A DNA stretch of 64,000 bases from Daucus carota subsp. sativus (Eukaryota; Streptophyta; Magnoliopsida; Apiales; Apiaceae). Below are positions 23,893 to 34,728 of this stretch, in pieces. The DNA lies in assembly GCF_001625215.2 (NCBI RefSeq), contig NC_030383.2:39800380-39864379 (forward strand), given 5' to 3'. Positions within the stretch are counted from its first letter, which is position 1, and every line of letters starts with the position of its first letter. A program made the position numbers and the translations under genes. The notes under the pieces were generated by a model. That model was given only the letters and a program-made list of their open reading frames with translations. It was not told the origin of the DNA and made no database searches.

Positions 23893-24343
23893 GGGGAGGG
23901 TTCTGGTACAAACTTACAAACTTTTTTTGTTCAACACATATATAACTTGAGTTCAACATTTTTTTAACATATTTTGTTGAACATTGATTAAAATAGTGGT
24001 GGAGAAGTACATAAACCAATTTTTAAATGTAAGAACTAAGGTAAACATGTTATTTAACTAATATTTATGTTTCTAGACCCTACCCAAACCCCAGAGGTAT
24101 AGTTTAAACATCTTTTTAGATATATTCAACACAATGATAATTAGTGTTCAACACCCGATGTTGAACCCCAGTTATAAATGTGTTGAAAACGCGATTTATT
24201 TATGCGTTTTTTTTTAAAATTGTGATGTTTTTTGACAAATTTTCAACATGGATACTTTATATAACTAAGGATTAACACCATGGGAGAATAAAAAAAAGTT
24301 TGTAAGTTTGTAACTTAAAAAAGTTTTTATTTGATTCTATCCC
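23893..24343. mobile_element. MITE related to the adjacent Mutator-like element
   Basis: About 450 bp with inverted ends. The left end is GGGGAGGGTTC then TACAAACTTACAAACTTTTTT. The complement of the right end is GGGATAGAATCAAATAAAAA then the same TACAAACTTACAAAC block. It is flanked on both sides by TATATATA. The right-end words ATCAAATA, CTTTTT and TACAAACT occur in the same order in the right end of the large element at 24360-34552. Confidence 0.5.
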
Positions 24344-24882
24344 TATATATATATATATAGAGTGGTGCTCGAGTACATACCTGCTTAAATACAAACTGCG
24401 AACCACAGGCCCAAGTCCACTAGTTTTGTGATCGGCCCAAACAAATTATCAACTGCCCATCCACTAAAAATTTAAATTCTTACCGACAATACATACAGTT
24501 ACAATCAATTCAGTTACAGCGGCACTAATTACACACGCATTCTACCATCTTCTCTCCCACTAAAATCACCTGATACCAACACTCAGTCTAGCACAAATCT
24601 ATAATTTGTGCTTGAAACAGTGCTAAAAAACGCTTCAAATACGTCGATACTAAAGTAATTACAAGAAATCGAAGTGAAGAAACTGGTGATCTGAAGCTGC
24701 TCATCTTCTACAGTGCAAAAAATCACTTCGAACTCGAAAAAAGGTATGTTAATCTTCGCTATTACTTAAAATCAACTATAATATTTAGAATAAATGTCTA
24801 TTAACTTTTGCATGTTACTGATTTTGTGATTTCTAGGGTTTTTTTATAATATTTTGTTATTGTTGCTGATTTGCAGCTCCAC

Positions 24883-27800
24883 ATGTCAAAGGATCCACTA
24901 ATTACAGAGTTTTTGACTATTCAAGCAAAAATTATGGATAAAACTGGAAAAGGTATGTAAACTTAGGGTTTTAGATTTTTTTCTGGATTTTTCTTATAAT
25001 GTTACTATTTTTGCATAAATTATGATTTAATGATTGTGTTATACTAGTTTAGACTGATTTTCGTATACTAATATTGTTATACTGATTTACACTGATTTTT
25101 GCATAAAATAATGTTACTATCTTGATTGTGTTATACTGATTTGATTTTGTTATACTAATTTACACTGATTTTTGCATAAAATAATGTTACTATCTGGATT
25201 GTGTTATACTGTTTTTCTATTTTTCTTATACCGATTTTCTTGAACTTGAACTATGTTGCCGGTATAAACCTAGAAAACTAGTGATTTGACTCCATTGTTT
25301 TACTTAGGGTTTTGCTCTGTTACTGTGTTGGTGATTGCAAAAAGTACTGTGAAGTAGTTTAGTTATAAATAGATGCTGCAGTATTACAAAACTAGTGATT
25401 TGACTCCATTGTTTTACTTAGGGTTTTGCTCTGTTACTGTGTTGGTGATTGCAAAAAGTACTGTGAAGTAGTTTAGTTATAAATAGATGCTGCAGTATTA
25501 CAAAAAGTAGTTTTAACAGACAAACTGAGAGTATTGTTTGTTATTGCTCTGTTGCTGTGTTCGTGCTTGGCTGTAGTTGTTGTCGTTTTACTGCAAAAAG
25601 TAATTTGGAGACTGTAGTTTGTACAATGTTGTTATAGATGTAACATTATGATTTTGAGAACGGTATTTTATTGATATTTACAAACAGATTGTAGTTTTTA
25701 GCTGTTGGTTGTCTTAGTGATTGCCCATAGATAAACTGAGACGGTTGTCAACTGCATTTGACATCATTGTGTATATACCTCTCTGTATACCCCTGCTTAA
25801 ACTCACTCTGTACCTCTATAAACCATACTCTCTTTTTGCAGGTTGCACATCAACACCTCGGAGAAGTCCAAGACTCCAACCAGCACCTGATCAAGACACT
25901 ATAATGGCAAACAGTGATGATGATTTTCAACAAAGTGCTCCTACAATTATTATGAAATCAAAAACTAGAATCAAGACATCTGCAAAAAGACCTCCAGAAA
26001 ATCCTACTACTGATGTTGTAAAATTGATATATATTTTTATAGTTACATAAATCTTTAAAAGATGATTACTAATGTTTACTTTGTTTGGTACAATTAACAG
26101 GAACTTGATGATGAAGATTTTTGTTTGAAAGATCTATATCAACAAGACAATGAGTCCAACTCAGATTCTCAAAATGCAGAAGACATGATTGTAGAAGAAG
26201 AGGACCAACCAATTAAACCAAAATTCACAAAATGGAAGAGAAAGGCAAACCAGAATGTAAGAATAATAGTGAAGTATATTAGTGATTCTTTTTCCTAGCT
26301 TTCAGTGATGCATATTGAATAAATTAGTGATTTGCTTATCTCTTTCTTTCTAATCAAACAGGAGGATAATCAAGATGCAGATGACCCACTGAACAAGAAG
26401 AAGCCAATTTTAAAATTCCAAATCAGGAAGGGGTATCCGATTGAGGTAACAAATCACTAAAGATTTATTGTTTTTGTTAAACAACTTGTGCACTTTAGAT
26501 TAATCATAGAAAATATCCCTAATTCAACTATTATACTTCCTCACAGGAAGTTCAAGGTGCCCAACATATAAACAAAACAAAATCTGAGATAAAATTAAGG
26601 AATTCACAAGGCTGTTAAGTCAAATGATTGATTCATTGTCAGAAGAACAGAAGGAATGGGTCAAAGACGCTGGATTTGAAGCCCTCCTTGATTTTGATCT
26701 GGTGATGATCCCTTCAAAGCTAGCATATAATGTCTTTCAAATCTTTGAACACAACAGTCTCACTCTGAAACTGAAGAATAAGGATGTCAACATTGTTGAA
26801 GAAGATGTTTTCGATGTTCTTGGACTGCCACACGAGGGACAAACCATCTTGTTGGGTTCACACGAAAAACACAAAGAAAGAATTGACAATTGGCTAGCTC
26901 AGTTTAGCACGAACAACATCACAGTTTCAATGATTGTTGAAATCATGAATGGAAAAAAGGACACGGAGAACTTCAAACGACCAGAGGTCACAGAGAACTT
27001 CAAATTGAATTTCCTCATTGTGATGTCCAACATTCTAATTGAAACACCAACCAATTCTTATTTTGAAAAGCAGCTTCTCAGATTTGATGATGATCTCGAC
27101 AACTGCTGTTACTACAACTGGGCTGAGTATCTCATAAATCGCCTTGTTGCTGGTACAGAGAGTTGGAACCGCACGTCATCAACATTCTTCACCGGATCAC
27201 TGATATTTCTAACTGTAAGTCACTTTTTTTTATCTTATATATTGTCTACTATATTCCTTCCTTAAACAACTAATAATACTTTATTTTATCTAGTTATTTT
27301 ATGTTGATCGAGTGAGGCACAAAGGAATAAAGCTAGTTGAAAGACATTTCCCTTCCTACAAAGGATGGACAGAACAGAAGCTCAAGGAGAGGCAAAGAAT
27401 TGAGGTTATCGATGGTGTTTTTGGAATTGGCTGTGTTTTGCGACCATTAAGAGAAGTTCTTTCACAGGACAGCCAACCTGTTAATAATAATTCCCCAAAC
27501 AAGGTATTACATATACTACTCTTATATCACTAGTATTACATCTATTTTCTTATCAGTAATATCACACATCTATTTTTAATATCAACACTAAATATTCATA
27601 TGTTTAACATAGACCGACTGGGATGACTGGAATCATTACCAACAACCAACAACAGACAATGACTGGGATTGGAACATCAACCAAGGCGATGAAAACAACA
27701 ATGATGCTGCCGCAGAGGTCCCTCCAGTAGATATAATGGACACTGACAACCCACATAATGCTACTGAAAATGAGGTATTACATTACTTCAATAATGACTA

Positions 27801-29923
27801 TTAATCATTATATATACAATCACTATAATTTGAATCTATATTTCACAAATAGTGACTATAAAAATCACTAGATACTATATCACCCATCTATATTTCTAAA
27901 AGTCATTATTACAATTTCTATGTAATGTGCACTTTAATCACCTTGTTAACTTTCCTATTACTTTCAGGACCCTTCTGAATCACTGAGATTAAGAGCACAG
28001 AACTTGATTGAAGAGAAATTGCTTTTCGACACAGACCTCAAAATAGAGTTACAAAAGAATCCCGAAAGCTACACCCTGCAAACCATTCAAAAAGTGATTC
28101 AAGATGTGTTTGGGTACAAAGTTACAGAAGATGTTTGTCTGCAATCTCCATAAAGAGAGACTGAATATCAATCTACACCAAATACCCCAACCCATGACAT
28201 TGATGAGGATTTTGACCTCACAATACATGCCACTGCTGACATAGATCTTGTACAATACGTCCAGACCATGCAACTTACCAATGATCATTTGTCTCAGAAA
28301 CTTCACAAGGAATATTCATATGTTCCATCATTTTCACTTGGGATAGAGAATGATATCATTCAACAAGTCTGTGAAGATATCAACCAACAAGAAATCGAGG
28401 GGACACCAAATTCTCAAGACCAAACTCCTGAACTACCAAAAAGATTGAAGAGTACCAGAAACATCAAGATGGGTCGATATGCAAAATCACCCTACATTCA
28501 AAGAGGAATCGATATCACAGCCAAATGCACAAATGAAGATTTAGGACTGTGGAGGTTCTTGATTCAGAACAAAGACCCGCTGTAAGTAAATTTACTTTTA
28601 CCATGACACTTGTTTATGAAAAAATAAATTCTTATCATTTTACGGTTTTTACAGGGAGCCATTATTCTTGTATAATGGTTTTGAGCGCATAAGAGCGTAT
28701 ATGCAGACATTGAAACTGAAAAATCCGTATCCTACTCTGTCATTGATATGTGGGCCATCATTTTAAACAACAAGGAGAATTACAAAGCAGACGAATCACC
28801 ATTGCGCCTCTTCTGCACTATTGGGAGTTTGGTAAAAATAAATTAAATATTTCTAAAATATCTGTCTTTGCTTCTTCATAAAAGGAGACGATAAAATCTG
28901 TATTCTAACTTACCATGTTTTCACTGCAGTTTCCTAGCTTGGATGAGAAGAAGACTATTCACCAACGTTCTTCAGTTTTTTCAAAAAACATGGATGACAT
29001 TCTCACCAAAGCAGGACGCAACAAAATAGATGATTTGGAAATGGTATAAAAATACAGTACCTTCATAAATAACCATCCACAATAATATGTTAAATGTATT
29101 TATTTTATGCTCTTTCCAGGTTTTCTTCCCAATTCATAAGTATGATCATTTCTACTTGATCACTTATCACCTGAAAAAAACAACATATGAAATCATCGAC
29201 AATATAAAGAGGGATGAGCATGAGGAGATTTGCTATGGAGAGGTACCAGATATGTTGGTAAGAACTATTAAAACCTTCAATTTAAATCACTAAAGATGGC
29301 TCCTGTTAATCACAGATTAATCATATTCTTCTCATACTGTATAACCTATAAATTTTACAGCATACCAACTTCATAAAATACTTGCAAGCAAAAGGGTTGT
29401 CAACTTTGACCAAGAAGCTGCATAACATGAAACCCACCTTGATGAAGATGCCCTGGCAGACAAAGGAGAATCATAGAGATTGTGGAATTTTTTTGATGCG
29501 GCACATGGAGACCTATAAGGGTGATCCAAAAAACTGGGAAACTGGATTTAAAAATGAAGTAAGCACACTCACCCTTTTAGTCAGGTTTACTACAAATTGT
29601 TGAGTGATATATTAAATCTCTTGATTCATCTACTAAATACCATCTAAATTTATTTTGTTTAGAGTCTCCAAGAAAGCCAGATCACAAAGCTCAGGGTCAA
29701 GTACAACAGTGCTATATTGTCTTTCCCCCTCAATGAGAAAAGAACTTCGATCCTCAAAGAAGCAACTGATTTGTTCAACAAAGTTGCACAGAAAAAGCTT
29801 GTGAATATACTGAACTCATCACCAACATCAAGGCGCACTGACACAGGTCCCAAAGAAAAGAAGATGGTTAGATTTGCAAAGAATTTGTCATCCACTTTTG
29901 AAGAGGCAGCAAAAAAGAACTAG
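24883..29923 (+). pseudogene. Ulp1-like C48 cysteine protease gene of the Mutator-like element, decayed
   Basis: Thirteen exons can be traced: 24883-24952, 25842-26017, 26101-26256, 26362-26445, 26547-27214, 27294-27503, 27613-27774, 27968-28581, 28655-28831, 28930-29043, 29120-29257, 29361-29558 and 29663-29923. All have GT-AG borders, and together they represent about 1,010 codons. An N-terminal region like the domain found in plant transposon-borne Ulp1 proteins (VEEDVFDVLGLPHEG) is followed by an acidic linker and a C-terminal Ulp1 domain. That domain retains all catalytic positions: His in YDHFYLITYHL, Asp in YEIIDN, Gln in MPWQTKE and Cys in RDCGIFLMRH. Three lesions break it: a 1-nt loss in an A-run near 26591-26594, an in-frame TAA at 28151-28153, and a 1-nt loss in the A-run 28719-28723. 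Family members cleave ubiquitin-like (SUMO) linkages; the role inside the transposon is unknown. Confidence 0.75.
25277..25503 (+). repeat. 113-bp tandem duplication in intron 1 of the Ulp1-like gene
   Basis: Two practically identical copies run from 'actagtgatttgactccatt' to 'gatgctgcagtattacaaa' head to tail. Just upstream (about 25080-25215) a 75-bp unit with 'tttgcataaaataatgttac' is also doubled. Confidence 0.85.
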
Positions 29924-30566
29924 AGTTGATTAGTAGTCTCCAAATCAATTCAGAACTTATATCGCAAGATTATGTTTTTTGCAAGAAACTTATTCTTGTC
30001 ATCATCTTTCAGTATCTGTCTTTCTAAATCATTTTGACAATTATGTGTTGGTTGTGGTGAATCAATGACTTTATAACTATGACAATTATGTAATATTTCT
30101 GGTGAATGGATCAATTTATGAGTAATGAATCTTTTTCTGGATGTTATTCAACTATTTCAGTGCTCTATTTCAAATATTGCTTATATCAACACATTTACAA
30201 TGATAGTGTTTGTAAAGTTTAATGGACTTCCAGCTTATCACTAGAGATGCACTGTTTTATACAAAAGCCAAAAAAATAACCCTTAAATCACTATTATATC
30301 ATGTATGCATCACTAAAATAAGACAACAAAATCACTACTATATAACTCATGTATTACTAAAATAGCAAGATAAAAATCACTAATATACTTGCATCATCAC
30401 TTTCAAATTTTTCATCGAATTACAAAAAAATAGCAGAAAAATTTACCAACTAAAAAAAAACTCATCACAAAACTGTTTAATGAAAAAATTGTAGTTCCAT
30501 ATCAACTATTTAAAATTGTATTTCAATTTACATTGTTCTTCAAACTAAACAGATATAAAAAATTAA

Positions 30567-33500
30567 TCATGAATCGCCTTTCTTCCTATTTGGACAAGTT
30601 CTCAAATCATGAGTAACTGCGCTACATTCCTTGCATTTTCGTATTCTTTTCTTTGATTTGATCACAGCTTTCTCCCTTTCGCTAATCAGTCTCTTAAAAA
30701 AATTCCCCTTGTTCTTACAAACATTCGGTGCAAGAACGGTCAAATCTCCTTCAGGCTCTTCCCCAACCATAGCAGCCATGTGATCCCTCTTTGTAAAATC
30801 AACAACCACCCCTTGACTGTCAAGATCAGTATTCAACTATTTTATAACCTTGTGAACATAATCAAGCCTATCTGTTTGCACACCAGCTTTGTCTACCACT
30901 TGGCGAAAATCATACCAAATATCTGTCAACTTCATGGATACATGCTCCATCTTGAAATAGTCATTAGAAACAGAACTTAATGAAGTCCCAGATTCAGCGA
31001 TTTTCATCCAGCGATTCAAAACAAGACTCCTAGGAAACTTAGTAACTCCGATGTGTTTCAACCCACAAAATGAGTGCCTACACACAATACCACACATAAC
31101 AAATTTCTTGCAAGAGCAAACTACATGATTTCTACTCACGGAAACCTGCAAAAAACATAAGATAAAATTAATTCATTTAATCAAAAATGACTAAAATTAC
31201 TAAAATTAAGCAAACTAATACCAACGGGTGGGCTGATGACAACTAAGGGGTGGGTGGTGACATCTAGGGGGGGTGGGATGTCATTTAGGCCTCATTCAAT
31301 TAATCAAAAAACACTATCCTCACAGGAAAAATCCATTATATTACATGAACTCTAAATCATTGATAGCTCTACCATATCACTAAAATTCAGCAAACTATAA
31401 TCTGGGGGGGGGGGATGACAACTAAGGGGTGGGTGGTGACATCTAGGGGGGGGGATGTCATTTAGGCCTACTATCATTAAGTCAGTTAATCAAAAACCAC
31501 TATCCCTAAAAGAAAAATCTATTATTACAGGAGCTCTAAATCACTGATAGTTTTTTACCATATCAATAAAATTAACTAAACTATTATCTGGGGGGTGATG
31601 ACAACTAAGGGGTGGGTGGTGACATCTAGGGGGGGATGTCATTTAGACCTACTTTCTACTACATAAAAAGAACATATATAAAAAAGATCACTAAAACATT
31701 AAAGAAAAGACTTAAATTATTACCTTAAACAGTTTATCTTGCACTTTAACATCCCTAATCTCAAAATTAGTAACTCCATCAACCTCATCACTCATACGTT
31801 TGATCTGCATATCTAAACAAGACGCAATGATCTCCTCCTGAACCTTATAGAAAATTGAGCGTGTGAACAGTTTTGCAGCATCATCTTCAATGAACCATGT
31901 AGACACTGATGTAGGAACGCTAGAATTTGATTCATTATCCAACCTCTTTCTTTCATTCCTCTGCCTGTCCATCGCACTCTGATATCGAATCCAAAATTCA
32001 CATAAACTGTCGCCTTGCCTGTGAAACTGTGAGAAAAAGAAATTCTCACTCTCTGACCTTGACGTGGTTCTCAACAAACCAAACATTGGATCATTCCTGA
32101 AGTATGCTGGAATCCAGGAACTCCTAATTTCGTATATATCCTGCAACCACTTGTTCCCCTCTAATTTGAACTCCTTTATAACTTCCTCCCAACCTTTCTC
32201 AAATTCATCAATCTCTAAAATCGAAGACCAAATAAACTTCTTCAATTTTTCCATAAAACCTGTCTCCTTGCACAAACGATTACCAAGCTGCAAAACACAA
32301 TTAAACAGAGTTGAACATTACAACTATTAAATATTATCTACATATAAACTACAAAAACAAATAAATTTTGAATACTACACCTTTATTGGAAATTTGTTCA
32401 TAATGTGCCACATACATAGTCTATGCTTTGTAGGCACCAAACCATTAGCGTCAGAAAACACTGCAGGAACTGCTACCTTCACGGCAGGGCATTGGTCAGT
32501 AATAATAATCACCGGATTTCTTCCCATCGCCTTCACCAATTGTTCAAAAGCCCAACTATAATCACTAACACTTTCATGTGATAAAAGACACGCTGCAAAT
32601 GTAACACATCTGTCGTGTTTGTCCACACCAGTGAATGGCGCGAAAACCATATTATATCTGAAGCATAAAAAACAACTTTCAAAATTAGTGATTCACTGAT
32701 TTCTGTTAAAGCCAAGAACCAACCATATACAAAAAATACAAACACAAAAACAAACATATCCTTACTTATTAGTATCAAACGTCGCATCAAATGATACCGC
32801 ATCACCAAATATTTCAAAATTTTTACGACCAACAGGATCAGCCCAAAAAAGCTTTGTCAAATGGCCGGCAGAATCAACATCATAAGCATAATAAAACGAC
32901 GATGAAGTCTCCTGCATCACCTTAAACTTGTCTATGATCATCTGCCCATCTTTCTCCCCTACATATTCTTTTAAATCTCGATTAAAATTTCTAAAGTCAC
33001 GCAAGGTAGCACCTACATTTGAATAACCACCGTACATTTCCTTTGCCAAGCTAAAACTCTTGCTGCAACCAATATTCACTTTTGCCGCATCAAAAACAAT
33101 ACTTCTCAAACCCATAGTCATCTCCCTATTTACTTTCAAAAACTGCCTACAACTTTCTTCAACTAAAGGATGATTATGTTCCTCCACAAAATTAAACACA
33201 GCATAACTATTCAACTGCACTAACTTCACAACTATTCTTGCTTTGCACCCACACCTCCGAGAAACAGTCCTTCGCCCTTTCACAACTTTACCCCGAAACA
33301 ACTCATTAAACCCTTCTCTACTACATACAAAATGCTTCAAAATAGTAGTGCCATGTTCATCCTTCTTATCACATCCTTTTCGAACATCAAAACCACTATA
33401 TCTACCATACTCCTTATAAAACTTAAAACATTTATCTAGGCTTTCAAATCTCTGATCAGCATAAGGAATAAAAACAGCATCAACAACAGGTACATAATAG

Positions 33501-34221
33501 CTATTACCACCAGGAGATATTCTAGAGCATGCAACACCTTCACTCTCATTTGAGCTATTATCTACGCTCACATCATCTGTAACAGAGCTACTGATCCGAG
33601 ACGAATCACCACAAACAGATCCTGTAAAACACATGTTCACAAAAAATACACATTAATTCTTCTCTTTATATAATCAGTTTATTATAAAATCTAAATTACA
33701 TAGCTGCAAAAACACAAATTCATCACTCGACATTCTCTGTTTCAATGATCAGCTTTTAAAAAACTATGATTTATTCATTTTATGACTATAATATCTCTCA
33801 AACATTATATTCATCACTGCAACTGGTATGTTTAGGTGATCATCAACTTAAAAAACTGTGATTTATTATTAGATAACTCTACTATCCTACAAACAACATG
33901 CGTGAAGGCAACTGATCTGTTTTCAGTGATCATACCTGAGCAAAACTGTGATTTATTGTTTATATAACTCTACTATCTCCCCAAACATCATACCTATCAC
34001 TACAACTACTCAATTTTCAGCAAAAATATTCAGAAAACTAACTCGTACGACATAAACTGCTAATCAGCTTAATATTCATACTCAACCTCATCAAAATAGA
34101 ATCATATACACAAGTAATACTACAAATTACATACAAATTCACCTACAAGCATATACAAAGCTGAAATCAATAAAAAATTACCTTGATTATCAGCGATTTT
34201 AGTCAAATCAGTTATAATCAT
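30567..34221 (-). pseudogene. FAR1-type MULE transposase, one in-frame stop
   Basis: Five exons on minus, 34221-34182, 33621-32766, 32657-32381, 32287-31724 and 31145-30567, join in phase to 772 codons. Domain order: acidic N-terminus; FAR1 DNA-binding zinc domain (FYKEYGRYSGFDVRKG ... VSRRCGCKARIVVK ... EEHNHPL); MULE transposase core with DDE-type residues (Asp in VSFDATFDTNKYNM, Asp in IIITDQCPAVK, Glu in TTSRSESENFF); SWIM zinc finger (CSCKKFVMCGIVCRH); and a C-terminal CxxC...H...C knuckle (KCKECSAVTHDLRTCPNRKK). A TAG at 30837-30839 falls between the SWIM finger and the knuckle. If it is real, the product ends about 90 residues early but keeps the catalytic core. It starts about 280 bp inside the right terminus. 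Terminal inverted repeats around it argue against a domesticated FAR1/FHY3 host gene. Confidence 0.85.
31190..31660. repeat. Three tandem copies of a ~180-bp G-rich unit in transposase intron 4
   Basis: The core GATGACAACTAAGGGGTGGG then TGGTGACATCTAGGGGGG recurs at 31235, 31414 and 31597 (spacing 179 and 183 bp), each followed by 'atgtcatttag'. The block lies wholly in the intron 31146-31723. G-runs vary in length between copies. Confidence 0.85.
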
Positions 34222-34552
34222 CTTCAACGTCCAAATTCACACACTAAGACCGACAACACAGAACCGAATTGATCACCTAAGTTGCTGTAGAGATAGCACA
34301 GAAACACTCGCCACAGTAAACGCACTCGCCGCAGTGAAAATTGTAGAGAGAGAAAGAGCAGAGAGACAATAAGCATGGAAGTGAGAGAAACTGAATTCAA
34401 TTATGAGATTAATTAGACTAAATCTTTGACTTTTTGTTATTTTTTATTTTCTAGATCTAACGGCTGAGATTGTAAAATAAATTCAAATAATCAAGGGCTG
34501 AGATTAGTTCACAGTTTGTATTTAAGAAAAAGAATGTATTTGATCAAAAGCC

Positions 34553-34728
34553 TATATATATATATATGATAATAAGTATTATCACATTGAATAAATCATA
34601 TTTTATGAAGATTCAACTTAAATAAGATATTAAAATTTTATAAAATGATGACTATTTACTTATGAATGTAATGAATTAAAAATATAATATGTATATGAGT
34701 TTGAATCGAATATGAACCATTGATCATA
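34553..34728. other. Spacer between the Mutator-like element and the Helitron-like element
   Basis: A TA microsatellite and AT-rich sequence with no feature recognised. Confidence 0.5.

Larger units (their letters stand above)
24360..34552. mobile_element. 10.2-kb Mutator-like element with Ulp1-type and FAR1-type genes
   Basis: Degenerate terminal inverted repeats lie at 24360-24405 and 34505-34552. The best shared block is CTTAAATACAAACTG(C/T)GAAC(C/T)A, with TACAT in matching position further out. Both ends abut TATATATA, so the 9-10 bp duplication usual for this superfamily cannot be separated from the microsatellite. Inside are two convergent, intron-rich genes: a Ulp1-like protease gene on plus and a MULE transposase gene on minus, each starting close to its own terminus. 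Plant Mutator-like elements that carry a Ulp1 gene are known; the exact subfamily is not assigned. Both genes carry disabling changes. Confidence 0.8.

Noticed and set aside
24883-29923. Interpretation as a host SUMO protease (ULP1/ESD4)
   Set aside because: Domain layout, linkage to a transposase and disabling mutations fit a transposon-borne gene.
30567-34221. Interpretation as a domesticated FAR1/FHY3 host gene
   Set aside because: It lies inside inverted termini together with a Ulp1-like gene, and retains full transposase architecture with a stop; a transposon copy explains it better.
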